Made by a program: the position numbers and the translations under genes
Notes under the pieces: generated by a model
Seen by the model: only the letters and a program-made list of their open reading frames with translations
What the model was told of the DNA's origin: nothing
Database searches by the model: none
Shown here: positions 11,913 to 23,574 of the stretch, in pieces
How positions within the stretch are numbered: the first letter of the stretch is position 1
How the letters are laid out: each line of letters starts with the position of its first letter
Assembly (NCBI GenBank): GCA_947179155.2
Contig: OX359287.1
Span: 716,501 to 780,500 of the forward strand
Reading direction: 5' to 3'
DNA from: Hedera helix
Lineage: Eukaryota; Streptophyta; Magnoliopsida; Apiales; Araliaceae
DNA: 64,000 nt

Positions 11913-12970
11913 GTGAGCGTGTTTCTCTATGGGAATTGCTGTGGTGGCTTGGTAACAATGGTGGTGCCACGATGAAAGTTTTTCACAAAGAGTGGTTGAG
12001 ATAAAACTCTACTAAATACTAAAAGACACTCCATCTAACGCCAATGTTAACTCTTAAATTTGTCTACACGTTCAACCACTGACTTGAACGTGAACCTGCA
12101 CAAATAGAACTATCAGAAAGTATTTAACGGCTTGGATCGTAGATAATACCTCTGATGTGAGAGTAAGAACATGTTTCAAGATGTGTTAACAATGGAGGTA
12201 AGAAATATTTAGTAGGTTAGAATATTATATAGATAGTAGTCACACATTCTTAATAGGATTATAATCCTAATAGAATCGTATATTTAAGATCCTATTAAAA
12301 AAGGTAATAATCATACAAATTAGTATTGAATATAGTAACTAGTTAATGCCTTAAGTAGTAAGGCGATGAGCTCAAGCTTATTAGATTTAAGAGTCTCATG
12401 TGAGCGCACTACGCCTAATGAACTATGTGAGGGTAAGACTCAGTATAGACAGTCCATTTACACTAGTAAATATGCAACTTAGAAAGACTCGATACGCTTT
12501 CTGAATGGTATTTTTTAGATGCTTATTTTAGTCTCTCACCTAAAATTCATAACTGAAAATATTAATAATAATAATTTATGCTTTTATATAGACATTCAAG
12601 TATACCACATATTATGTTATAAGAGTGGAGTGATAGAGATTTTGAACTTTATTTGATCTAGTCTAATCATCGTGCCAAATTTAAGTAACAGAGTTCGGGT
12701 CAAGCTTAATTTATTTGTCGCCCAACTAAGTTGACACTTAAATAGGAGACGTCCAAGTCCAACCAGCCTTCTAGTTTCAACCACTGAACACGGTATTGGC
12801 TCCACTAAAGAAAATATTTGGTCAATGCTCATCTTTAAATAATTTTAACTCAAGGCGGTTCAATAAAGTCAAATCAATTAATCACGTGGGTTAGTTAAAT
12901 CAGGATGGGCCTTAACTTAATTTCACATTAATATTTTTTGTATTATTTTATTTATTAAATAATAAATACA
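11913..12970 (-). mobile_element. Possible 5' end (PBS plus LTR) of a minus-strand Tat-like element
   Basis: On the minus strand, an LTR-like end (...GTTAACA, at plus 12045) is followed by TTGGCGTTAGATGGAGTG (plus 12027-12044), which resembles the TGGCGCC-type primer-binding sites of Tat/Athila elements. The LTR would extend upward to about 12,900. The region is AT-rich with no readable gene. Together with the gag-protease relic at 2903-4490 this could be one element split by the 5107-11912 insertion. Confidence 0.35.
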
Positions 12971-13137
12971 CCGGCCGGCTCACATTCATGAATTTGAGAG
13001 AACAGAATAACATTGTAAAAATATTTAATTACTGGGAATAAAAGTTGTTCAATTGATGAGATTGAGCGAGTGCCTGAGTTGGGTTGATTAACTAAAATTT
13101 AGGAAGAGGAAGAAGAAGAAGGAGGGGGACTTTGGAA

Positions 13138-16100
13138 ATGTGTATAGGGGTGTTTATATGGCAAGCTAACCCGAGCTACCCTTTCATTTTAGTGCTCAAC
13201 AGGGACGAATACTACAATCGGTGAGTCGTGAGACGAATAATACTGATGACTTCACTGCTCTTCTCTTTGTTATCCATTCAATACCAAAATTTGATTACCA
13301 TATGTTTGTTTGTTTCGAAATTTTTTGAAGCCTGACGAAACCTTTGGAATGGTGGGACGGTGGGGAGATTGTGGGTGGAAGAGATGAGGTCGCTGGTGGG
13401 ACGTGGTTGGCTAGTACCAAACAGGGTAAGCTGGCTTTCCTTACCAACGTTCGGGAGCTCCAATCGCGCCCTCAACCTAAGAGCAGAGGCCATCTCCCTG
13501 TCCGCTTCTTGGAGGTAAGGTAACATCTATCAACTAGTAGAGTAGGTAGGACTAATTTGCTTCTTTTCATTATAAGCCAAACATCATACCTACCATCTGA
13601 TCTGTTCTGTTATGCCCAATCCTAGTGGCCCGACTTAGATTCCAATCCAAATAGATTACTCAGCTAACTAGCTATGTTAATTGTTGAATTTGATGATAGA
13701 ATATTTGTTAAATGAGCTCGGTCAGTGAAGAACTAAGGCTGAATGGTGATGTTTATGCAGTAACAGTAGGCTTTAGTCAAGGAGTGATGAAGAACAGTAG
13801 CATATACCAACTGAAATTTGTGTGTAACAGTAACCAAAGAGATGATTGGTGGAGAATTAGTAAGGAATTGGTAAAGATCAGAGAGAGAGATAGAACGCTG
13901 GCAGAGCCAGATTTTGCATCACTATGGGTGCGAATACACTAAATTGTATTACAAAAAAGATATTAAAAAAAAGCCCAAAAGAACAATAAAAGAAGTCGGG
14001 CTATTATAAATTGATACTATATACTAATAATAACTATGTATTCTTTATGAACTCCTTAAATGCAATTACTACAAAAGAATATATGCAAAAGTTGAATCGT
14101 GGAGACTTACCATATGTAGTTTACCATTTTGTCATTACTTCCTTGTTAAGTCACTCGAGCATCGAAAATCCTACAAAAAATAATAAATTCTAAAACATGT
14201 AAAACCCTTAACTCTCTGTTCTTTTTATTTGAGTTTGTGCTTTCCCTTGGTTGTGGGACTTTCTTTCTACTTTATTGTGGGACTTTCCTTGTTATTGTGA
14301 AGCTTGTATTCTCAGCCATAGAATTTGAGGTTTACTTAACGTTGTACTTTAGAGATTTTTGAGAATTTGAGATTGATTGTCATTCATTGTGCATGTACTA
14401 ATATCCCTCCAAAGTGGGGGGCAAAGCCAAAGCGACTCATAATGAGGGGTAGTTGAGGTTTCATTTCTCAATTTATTTGGGTATGTATGATGCACAAACA
14501 CTATACACTACAACCCTATTAAGATTATACATGTGTGTGTGTGTGTGTGTATTTGATGAAATAGCATTTTGGGGCCTGAGCCATTGCCCTAGTGGTCCTT
14601 AAGTGCCTTTGCGACTTTCCCTTTGGATAGATATGACAAAGCCATTAGTTTAAACTCTTCATCGATGATCTCAGACAATACATATTTTCTCTATATCTAC
14701 AAGATTTAGAACTACTACTAAATTGCATAACTAACATAGTACAGAAATCATGTTTAGGTAAGCCTAACTTCTTGAATTCCATGTGAATCTTATCCACTAG
14801 AAACTTCCTAACTAGCTACCAAGTATTATTATTGTATAATTTTTCTCTTTGGCCCTTGGCCTTACATAATCTCGCCCTCCACTTGTTGATTGTATTGCTC
14901 TTATGTAATTGTAATAGCAATCTCTTTGTATATCAAGAAAGTAGTCTGGTCATTGGCACAAATTGGAAAAAGGCCAAATGGCAACTACGACCCCTATGTG
15001 AATCCCATGACTGATAGAGCTATTGGAGTCTGCTCGAACACACAAGCTATTAAGGCATTTGCATATAATGGATGAAAGTATTGAGAATAGGCAATAGCAG
15101 TACAAACACGAGCTTATTGGGCTTACCTCATAAGTGATGGGAAGACCGGAGTCGCACTTCACTACATGGGCTTATGGGGCTTCCCATACATGATGGAAAT
15201 GTAAAGAGTAGCACTCCTGCCACTCCAACACACGAGCTTATAGGGTGTTCTGCAGTAAGTGATGAAAAGGCCGGGCAGTCAAACTCCAAGACACAGCTTT
15301 GTAAGCTTTTCCACTTGGTTATGAAAAGGGACTTAGGTTGTGAGCAAACCTAATTGATGTGCACGGGCGTATGCTCTAATGACATGGAGATATAACCTCT
15401 TACTTATGAGTGTAGTTGACAAGACCAGCCGTGGGACAAGGTGCTGGCTTTAGGGGATAACTTGGCTTTCTCTAACTGCCCGTAGTGATAGGTCCTACTT
15501 ATGAGGGTGTCGTTGACCTTAGGGCACGTTGTGGGAAGAGGTTATTCCCCCAGACACTAGTCGGACCTTTCCAAGCAAGTAGAGTGCCAGGTTAACTGGT
15601 TTGCTGGGGTTTATTCAAGGGTTTTGATTTGACGTGCACTATTGGGAAAGGTTCTGCTTTTGAGGGCTAGTCAAACGTTCTCCAACCGGGCAAAGTTGCA
15701 GGTCAACCTGTTTTTAGATGAGTTGTGGGGGTTGGCTATTGACACCTGTCAAGACACTGGGTAAAACAAAGACACGGAAAATCTACGCAGGCCTCTATGT
15801 GGATGGGCAGACGGCTTTATTGCCACATGATTGCTCTGTGGAGGCTTAGGTTGATTTGGTTGTTTAACAAAATAACAAAGATTTTAACTCTACACAGGCA
15901 TTTGTAATTTGATCTTTTGCTCTCATGGCACCTATTGAATATCCAAGCAACAATACCCTTCTACAGTGTTATTATGCATATTTTTTTAGTGCAAGTATCT
16001 GTTGATCAGGATTTCATACTTTGTTCAACAAGTTGGTATTACTTACTACGTAGTGAACATAGCCTTCGCAACTTGTCGGCTGATTAGTCTAGCTATTCAA

Positions 16101-17307
16101 CCGGTTTTCCTTTTTTTTTAAAAATTTCTGTTACCTTAATTATTGCTAGTACAACCAGCATCATTACCTTACTTTGGATGGCATTGATCATGTGTGAGCT
16201 ATTTCTTATTGGTTATATCATTTGCTATTGTGCTGTCGATTTTTTGGTTCAATAATAAAAATAATAGCACAGCCATTTGTATATATGCTAACCTGATAAT
16301 TTGCCTTGAAGTTGGAAACCCTTGTATGATTTTGGTAGATTTTATGATTGCAGAGCAAGAAAGATCCTATGGAGTTTGCAGAGGAAGTTGTGAGAGATGC
16401 ATATCTTTATAACGGGTTTAATCTAATAGTGGCTGATCTTTGCTCCAAGACCATGGTTTATATAACTAATAGACCAAAAGAAGGCAACACTTATATAGCA
16501 CAGGTTTCACCTGGTATTCATGTGTTGTCCAATGCAAGCCTAGACACTCCCTGGCCTAAGGTAAAGGAGTAGTACATGTTTTTCTGCTCCAGTAAATGTT
16601 TATTACCTTTTTCACTTGTTGATGCTGGATGAGAAGCCAATTTTTTCTGAAGTGACTGAATCTGAATTATCTTTTTTGTTTTGACTCTAGTAGTTTCTGT
16701 TATCCACGCTTCTGGTGTTTTGACTATTTTGCTATTAATTCTGTAACTGGTATCTTTGGACTACTATTATAGAATTAACACCTATCAGTGATAGACGGTC
16801 ATCTGCATCTTTTGATCTATTTTTAAAATTCAAAATGGATGGTAATACGTATCTTCACATCATCTGGATATGTAATCTTTGCAGGCTCAACGACTAGAGC
16901 ATCATTTCAGCAATCTTCTGAATATATATGTTAATGGTGAATGCTCTATTAGGGAATTTGCCGAAAAACTAATGAGGAATACTGTTAAAGATGAAGAAAG
17001 AATGTTACCCAGCATTTATCCTCCTGAGTGGGAATACCAATTAAGTTCCATTTATGTTGAAGCAGAAACTCCTAAGGTAAACATACAACTTGCCATTCTT
17101 TGTCTGGGCTATCTGCAAGTGCATCCTGTTCCCAGCTCCTTGATATATATCTCGTGATTTTTTTATGCTCAGGGGCGTTATGGTACACGAAGCACTTCTG
17201 TGATATCTGTTAAGACAAGTGGGGAGGTAAGGTTTTTCGAAAATCATCTCGAGAATAACTTATGGAAAGAGCAAACTGTGACCTACCAGGTCGAAAACAT
17301 GAAGTAG
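13138..17307 (+). CDS. TANGO2: TANGO2 homologue (NRDE family), five exons
   Basis: The CDS joins exons 13138-13220, 13331-13514, 16354-16560, 16885-17076 and 17173-17307 (801 nt, 266 residues). All introns are GT-AG and the reading frame is kept at every junction. The product starts MCIGVFIWQ and has the diagnostic NRDE motif at residues 21-24, then a WWDGGEIVGGRDEVAGGTWL block in exon 2, as in the TANGO2 family (PF05742, formerly DUF833). The usual plant length is close to this, so the gene appears intact. Family members in animals and yeast are linked to haem trafficking, lipid homeostasis and Golgi organisation. The plant role is poorly defined, probably cytosolic or mitochondrial. The start was chosen because family members begin MC(I) and the ATG follows a purine-rich leader (13101-13130). 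Intron 2 is unusually long (2,839 bp) and repeat-bearing, which is the likely place for mis-splicing. Confidence 0.92.
13515..16353 (+). other. Long intron 2 of the TANGO2 homologue
   Basis: This 2.8-kb intron holds no recognisable exon. It contains a (TG)n run at about 14531-14551 and degenerate tandem repeats at about 15040-15330 ('cacgagcttat...gtgatgaaaag' units of 60-75 bp). A second set of diverged repeats at about 15380-15720 shares 'cctacttatgagggtgtcgttgacc'-like blocks. It also has a 23-bp segment (15801-15823) that recurs after the stop codon. At about 13900-13925 there is 'ggcagagccag...gggtgcgaa', reminiscent of a plant hAT end. A 76-codon open frame at 13712-13942 is unrecognised and probably chance. 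Confidence 0.6.
15040..15330 (+). repeat. Degenerate tandem repeat in intron 2
   Basis: Four diverged units contain an 'acacgagcttat(t/a)ggg' start and a 'gtgatg(g/a)aa' middle, at about 15105, 15165, 15228 and 15290. The 60-75 bp spacing varies. Confidence 0.5.
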
Positions 17308-18659
17308 GTGATTGTTTCTCTATTCATCTGCTTTACTATGAGGATGGGCAGACGGCTTTATTGCTTAAGTTTCGTTCAGTAATCATGTGGCTGTGTAAGT
17401 AGATCTATCAATCTAACCTTTTCCCATAAAATTGCATTTAGAGTAGAAAAAAATAAGTTGCCTCTGTTTCTAAGGCTGGATATTCACTGTTGAAGGGAAC
17501 TTTTTCTGATGTATTGACTTTCACTGTTTAAGATAAAGTAGTTATTGATACATAATAATAATGTATCTCTAACTCCCCTTCTCACCCTTAGCGCTGTCAC
17601 TAGGGATTGGATCAAAGGGTAGCATAATGTAACGGTACATATGAGATGCATCAGCCTCTAGATCAATTGCCAGTTGATCTTGTTTGTCATACAGTATGGA
17701 TGGTCCATCGATCAAACATTTGCAGTTCAATGATTACATGGCTTAAAGTTATGATCACTTAGATGGATCTGGTATGCTAGAGTGCTATCCATGAATGAGA
17801 GTGCTTCACATGTACATGCTTGCATGCTTGTTTCATCATTTCAACCACCACCACCACCTGGGAAGCATGCATTGTCAATCGATTAATTGTTATGACGTGG
17901 AATTCAGACAAGTGGCCCTCCCTAGATTAATTCGGGAAGTTAAAAAACGACATGTATGTTGTCATCATCATCAGCAGAGCTTGCTGAAGTATACGTGTAG
18001 GAAGCTTGAATTTGGAAGATGTTGGTTCACTGACTCGTGTGCTGATGAGGTGAAGAATAAGTTAAACTTGGTTGTTTTTTGGAAATCATTTATGAAAACT
18101 TTGAATAGAAAACAAGCTTAAGAGGTATGGATTCAGGATTCCAGTAATATATGCATGTCTTGACTTGACAGATGCTCCCTCCCTCCCTCCCTCCCTCTAT
18201 TGCTCTGGGTGGGAGAGTAGTAGTAGTAGTAAAACAGTTGCTCTGTGAGCGAGTGAGTTCCCATAAGCGTTACCCAACAGCGCATGTGGCTCTTCATTTC
18301 ACTCCACTAGCGCACTAGTGGGGTAAGGGGGTTGGTGGCCTGGACCCCAACCATAACAATAACTATAATAATAAATAAGACTGAGAAAAGAGGACATACT
18401 ACATTCTACTATTGTATAGTGAAGTGATAGATACGGATACTGATAGTCGAAACATACTCCGTGTAGATTGTTGAGATAAAGAAACAGAAGGGAAGATGTA
18501 AATTTTAAACTCTAGCTCACCCACTAAAATACTCTCTGGAGTATTTTATTTATAAACAGGCAGAGTAGAGGTAGGGGTAGGCAGTTACTAATTTGAGGTA
18601 CGAGCAAGGGGATGGTCTAATAGCTTAAGCTTAGTTGTTAATTTGCGGATATGGAGCTG

Positions 18660-18702
<43 letters not shown>

Positions 18703-20926
18703 CATGTTAATGTGCTTGAGAAAGTTAGAAGAGTAAAATAGGATGCATAAACTTTAGAATTTTTTGTTACAATTTTGTAGTGGGTACAATTTTTTGTTGT
18801 TGAGATTTTGTTGGGAAGAAAATTAGATAAAGAAAAGAGAGAGTAAAAATGAGATGAAAAAAGAAGAGCCATTAAATTTTGACTTGAATCCGTGTGGTGC
18901 AAAGATCAAAAGTTTAGAGGAGTCTTCTTGGACCTCTTTGGGTCTAGAGGGGAGCCTAATCGTTGATCACTCCCCTTTCCTTCCTCTCAATTTTTGATAT
19001 TTAGATCCAGAATACTCTTTCTGTCCCTATTTAAATGGCGTTTTAGGACTTCTAGTATTTCCCTGAATATATTATGTTTTAGAAACTCTAGGAGAATTAG
19101 CTATTATTTTTTCTAAACTACCCTTGTTAATTGTATACCAATTTTCTAGACTTCCTCTCCCTCTATCTCGTTATCCAACCTGCTAATTACTCTTGACTGT
19201 CTTATTTTTTCACCCTTCTCTTTTCTCACTCTATCTCACTCTTTCCTATCCCCACTTCATCAATTTCAATGGTTTTCATCTCTTCATATCCTCAATGTTT
19301 GTAAATTCGGACTTGTTATAAGGTATCGAGTGGATGAGTTATTGGTTCAATCAGTGATCGAATTATTATTGAACTGGTGATATCATAAATACATAAAATA
19401 AAAAAATTATTAATAATTAATAAATTTTTAAAACATTTAATTTTTTTATAAGTTAAAATATAGTGAAATAATATTATAATATTAGTAAAAATATCTAATT
19501 TTAAAAATAATTTTTTTTGTACAAAAAAAAAACAAAAAACTTTAAAATCAGTTCAATCGGTAGTCAATCGAGTTTTGATCAGGTCGATGAAAATCAATTT
19601 TTTTTTGCTAAATCGAACCAATGTGTTAGCCGGTTTCGGTCGAACTGTCGGTCCGGTCCTGATTTTCGAACATTGAATATTCTAAAATTAATTATGGACT
19701 ATTTTTTTATTTTCTCAAAAGAATTTTACCTTCATATGTGTGGGTATACAGTAAAATTTCAATCTCTTCATAGAGTTTTTTTTTTTTTTCTTTCAAGAAT
19801 TCATGCGGCATAATTAGCATTTTATAAATAAAAAAATTTGTTGGAAATATTAAAAAATCAAAAATGAAAACACGTAGCTCGATAGATTAGAATTTTTCCA
19901 AAATGAATATGGTTTTTCTGGTTTTCAAACGTAAGAAAAAGATATACATCAACGTGGTGTTGTTGAGAGAGAGAGAGAGAGAGAGAGACTGTACACTTCT
20001 AAGTAAAATAAGTGAGTTTTTAAAAAAGATATAGATAATAAACGTGTTGTTGAGAACGTAAAAAAATAATTTGAATAACCACATATTATCTATCTTTTTA
20101 AGATTATATACATAAATTAAAAAATATAATTAATATTTTATTTGAACGACTAAATTAAATATAAAATTTTAATATTAATTTTTTAAAATTTATTAAAAAC
20201 ATGAGAGAGAAATAAATTAATCTTTTTACATAAACGATAATATGAAAAATTATTGTACATAACAAAGCCGGCCTCCAACGTACTATATTACTTATTATTT
20301 TATTCTCTTCTTGGATACAGTAACACTAGTACGTAATAAACTACTAATAATCAGTCCCGCACCTCACGCACTACCATGTGATCGATCAGTCTTTCAAAAA
20401 TAAAAAGTAGAGAAAAATTACTACTACCAAGCGTACCTTTCTTCTCCACCTCCTCCTCCTCCTCCTCCCTTGATTGGAATTTAAGAATGATAATAAGACA
20501 GTAACAATGTGACAAAGCTATTAATTAATACCTCTCATGTCTGTCATGCCTCGTGATATGTATGATGGTGACTTGTTATATTAAATACTAGTAGTATCAA
20601 TTATGGAGTACTTATTTAAGTAACAACTTACAATTAAAAATAAAAAATAGACATAAAAAGTTGCATATATCATTTCTCCCCTGTCATCATCATATATAAA
20701 CATGTATATCATCATCATTTCAGAACCCCGAGAGAGGGAGAGGCGAAGGCATTATCGTAGTATATAGACATAATAATGTACATGTAAATAAACCAAATTT
20801 TGTATTGTTTTGTTTAAAAGAACAAACAAATAAACATGGAATTAATTCAACAACAATAAAATCGACGGCTGCTAATAGTATTGGTATTATTATTAAGACC
20901 GACCGACTTAATAGTGAAGGAGTATT
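17308..20926. other. Intergenic region downstream of the TANGO2 homologue
   Basis: No gene is recognised. Simple repeats include CCCT repeats at about 18177-18198, AGT repeats at 18218-18232, (TA)n at 18662-18697, (GA)n at 19965-19988 and CTC repeats at about 20448-20467. A 108-codon open frame at 17795-18121 is His-rich and matches nothing I know. The text at about 19013-19060 ('ctgtccctatttaaatggcg') looks like a Stowaway MITE end, but I did not find its partner. The last few hundred bases should hold the 3' UTR of the minus-strand EXL gene. Confidence 0.6.
18662..18697. repeat. (TA)n microsatellite
   Basis: An uninterrupted TA run of 36 bp, followed by gcgcgc. Confidence 0.95.
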
Positions 20927-21976
20927 TCAGTCCAAAGCATTTGGACCTGCACAAGCCTTCAACACAGGACTCCAAATCCACTGCACCAGAAATTTGCGAC
21001 CCCTCCGGCCGTTCAAATTGAAAGTCCTCCCTTGTCCGTCCTTCATCACCTGCCCTATATACCCACCCCCTCCTCCCGTTCCGTACAACCCCTCGCACAG
21101 ATCCCCTATCTCCGTTGGCGCCGTCGGATCCTCCCCTGCGTACCACGCATTCACCAGAGGGTTCGACGACAGCTCCGCCAGCTCGTGCGCTATCACGCTG
21201 ATCATCCCGTCCACCCCGACGTCGCCGTTGGGAGACCGTAGCGCCCCGGGCCCGCCCCCGCCCATGTACCCGGGCACAGCAAACGGGTAGGCGCACACCT
21301 CCGGGCACTGCTTGCCGGAGTTGCCCACCCAGGCGTAGGGCAGGGTGTAGCCAACCTTGGAAGGGAAGGTAAAGTAGTGGAAGCCGCAGACGGCGCGGCA
21401 GTAGTCCTGCATGGTGACGTCGTCGGAGGTGAGGATGAGGTAGATTCCAGTCTTGTGGTCGACGGGGAAAGGCTTGGATCGGACGGCGGATGCGATGACG
21501 TCCTGGATGCTGAGTCGGGTGAGGTGGGTGCCGTGGGAGTAGAGGTGGTCGGTGTACTCGCCGGCGATGAGGACGGACTTGGAGATGTTGGCGCCGGTCT
21601 GGTCGGTGTAGAGGGAGACGGTGCGCCACCAGTCGGAGACGGAGGGGGAGGGGGCGGCGCGGTGGTTGGAGGTTGAGATGGAGAGGAGAAAGTCCTTGAT
21701 GAGGAGTTTGTGGGGAGGGGACCACTTGCCGTACCAGATGAGGTAGATGTTGATGGGGGAGGAGAGGACGGGGCCCATATGGTAGCGGAGTTTGACGAGG
21801 TCTGAAGATCCCTCGAATTTCTTGGAGGAAGAAAAGGTTCTGGCCAGTGGGAGCTTCGCCTCTGGGTTGAAGTACTCATGTTTTGATCCATCTCCGAGAT
21901 CAAGCTGCTGGCTGGTGGAGCATTGATGAAGAAGAAGCTGGAAGAAGAAGAATAAGGAAGATAAAAGGAGGGACAT
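20927..21976 (-). CDS. EXL5: EXORDIUM-like protein (PHI-1 family), secreted
   Basis: A single-exon gene of 349 residues. Residues 1-22 form a signal peptide (hydrophobic, Phe/Leu-rich, then polar). The PHI-1/EXORDIUM domain (PF04674) spans about 50-345. Recognisable blocks are YHMGPVL (65-71), INIYLIWYGKW (75-85), PSVSDWWRTV (111-120), CGFHYFTFP (197-205), GKQCPEVCAYPFAVPGY (221-237), HELAELSSNP (264-273), EDPTAPTEIGDLCEG (282-296) and the Gly-rich GTGGGGGYIG stretch. Cys 193, 197, 224, 228, 294 and 342 could form disulfides in the apoplast. Family members act in the cell wall or apoplast, respond to brassinosteroid and phosphate, and link carbon status to growth. The overall pattern is most like the EXL5 group, but the paralogue number is uncertain. 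The coding region is strikingly GC-rich against its AT-rich surroundings. A GA-rich leader precedes the ATG at 21974-21976. Confidence 0.93.
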   Translation of the reverse strand: MSLLLSSLFFFFQLLLHQCSTSQQLDLGDGSKHEYFNPEAKLPLARTFSSSKKFEGSSDLVKLRYHMGPVLSSPINIYLIWYGKWSPPHKLLIKDFLLSISTSNHRAAPSPSVSDWWRTVSLYTDQTGANISKSVLIAGEYTDHLYSHGTHLTRLSIQDVIASAVRSKPFPVDHKTGIYLILTSDDVTMQDYCRAVCGFHYFTFPSKVGYTLPYAWVGNSGKQCPEVCAYPFAVPGYMGGGGPGALRSPNGDVGVDGMISVIAHELAELSSNPLVNAWYAGEDPTAPTEIGDLCEGLYGTGGGGGYIGQVMKDGQGRTFNLNGRRGRKFLVQWIWSPVLKACAGPNALD

Positions 21977-22672
21977 CTTCTTCTTCTTCTATTGCATTTT
22001 GATTTGTTAGTTACTAGTTCTGTAAATAAGACTACTAGTGTATAGTGTAGACTGAGAAAGAGATATTTAGAGACTTATTATAAAGAGCGAGATGGTGGGT
22101 GGGAGTGTGCGCGCGACTTTGGGAATGGGAAGGAGAGGAAATTATAGGTGAGCCCCGGGGAGCGTTTGGGAGGGAAATGTGCTGGTGACAGCTGCCTTAT
22201 GCTCGTACTATACTAAATACTACTGCTGCCAATGTTTGTCTAGTCTAATTGCGATGAGTGTTGTGAAGTGGTGGGGTGGGGTGTGGTGGGGTGGGGTGGG
22301 CACACCACACAAACAAAGTTCTTTTCCTCACCCCCACAATGTAAAGGAATGAGATATTTAGTAATTAAATTTTTTATTTTCTTATTGAGATTTATATCAA
22401 CAATTTTTAAAATTTATGGTGAACGTATATATTGTCGTTGTAACTTTATTTTTTTTTATAGGCTTTTAGAATTAGACCTTTAAAATCGTCGTAATAAATC
22501 TTAACACAGAAAAATAAAAAAGTTTAGTTACAAAAAATCTTCTGCCCAATCTAAATAAATACTGGTACTTCTGTTGTTTTCTTTCTACATAGCTTTATTG
22601 CCCCCCCATGTGTAGTTTGACACCGCGACTTGCTCTTCTTCTCCTTGTTTGATTTTTGAGACCAACGAAATA

Positions 22673-22673
22673 A

Positions 22674-22714
<41 letters not shown>
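22673..22714. repeat. (ATT)n microsatellite
   Basis: About fourteen ATT units in a row. Confidence 0.9.
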
Positions 22715-22716
<2 letters not shown>

Positions 22717-23400
22717 TCTAGATATAAAAAATTAATTTAAGTGGGTTACATGACAAAAAGGGAATGTAAAATTAAGGGGGACAAGTCAACCTTGCAAAAA
22801 TATAATTATGATTCTTTTGGATTATAAGACGATAAAATAAATACCATGACCTCAAATAATATATGCTTTTCAACCGGAATCACTTACATTTGCCCAAGAA
22901 ACTAAACTAAACTAAACAGCCCAAAATTAATTACATTACATTCCCATTTGAATCATATGCTAAAATAAACAAGCCCAATGGGCTAATGCCACGTGAGTTT
23001 GAACTTCTTCTTACAAGATGATAAATTACTTTTACATATATTTTTGATATTTTTATAAAAAAAATTCTCATATAAATATAAAATAAAATTTATTTTTATG
23101 TGAAAGATAATTATATAAAAATAACAAAAACACTAAATGTACCAATAAACTCGCAGACACATTGTACCAATAACTATTACTACGACACGGCGGATGGATG
23201 GCCAGCATCACTGATTAGTTTCTAGTATCTAATAAATATCCAGGCAGACAGGCAGGCAGGAGTATCTCTCTCTCCTTCCCACTTGGTACTACTATCATGA
23301 GCAAAGGAGCAGCAGCAGTAGTAGTAATAGTAGGCCCTCCTTTCTTCATTGAGTCTTTCCGCAAAACTCGGCATTTCATTTCATCTCATGAGCTTTATTA

Positions 23401-23574
23401 GAGCGGTTCTATATTTATTCGAAAAAATTATTTATAAATTTTATTTTTATAAAAAATTAAAAAATATGACTCTATTTTATTTATAAAATATAAATAAAAT
23501 AAGATTAAATTCCTTTATTTTATTTTATGAATAAAATTAGTAAATAATTTTTTCAAATAAATTTAAAATTTTCT
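23401..23574. mobile_element. 174-bp MITE with a 9-bp target duplication
   Basis: The whole segment folds back on itself. The left arm from 23408 (CTATATTTATTCG, then AAAAAATTATTTATAAA) pairs with the right arm ending at about 23570. It is flanked by perfect direct repeats GCTTTATTA at 23392-23400 and 23575-23583. A 9-bp duplication points to a Mutator-like origin; if the outer G is chance, the 8-bp form would fit hAT. Confidence 0.75.

Noticed and set aside
13712..13942. 76-codon open frame in intron 2
   Set aside because: The splice pattern around it is complete without it, and no family match is visible.
17795..18121. 108-codon His-rich open frame downstream of the TANGO2 homologue
   Set aside because: No recognisable domain, no supporting splice or promoter signs, and a composition that looks like noncoding DNA.
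20805..21903. Long open frames on both strands over the EXL gene (for example 161, 292 and 233 codons)
   Set aside because: They are low-complexity Pro/Arg/Ser/Gly shadows of a GC-rich coding region; only the 349-residue frame matches a family.
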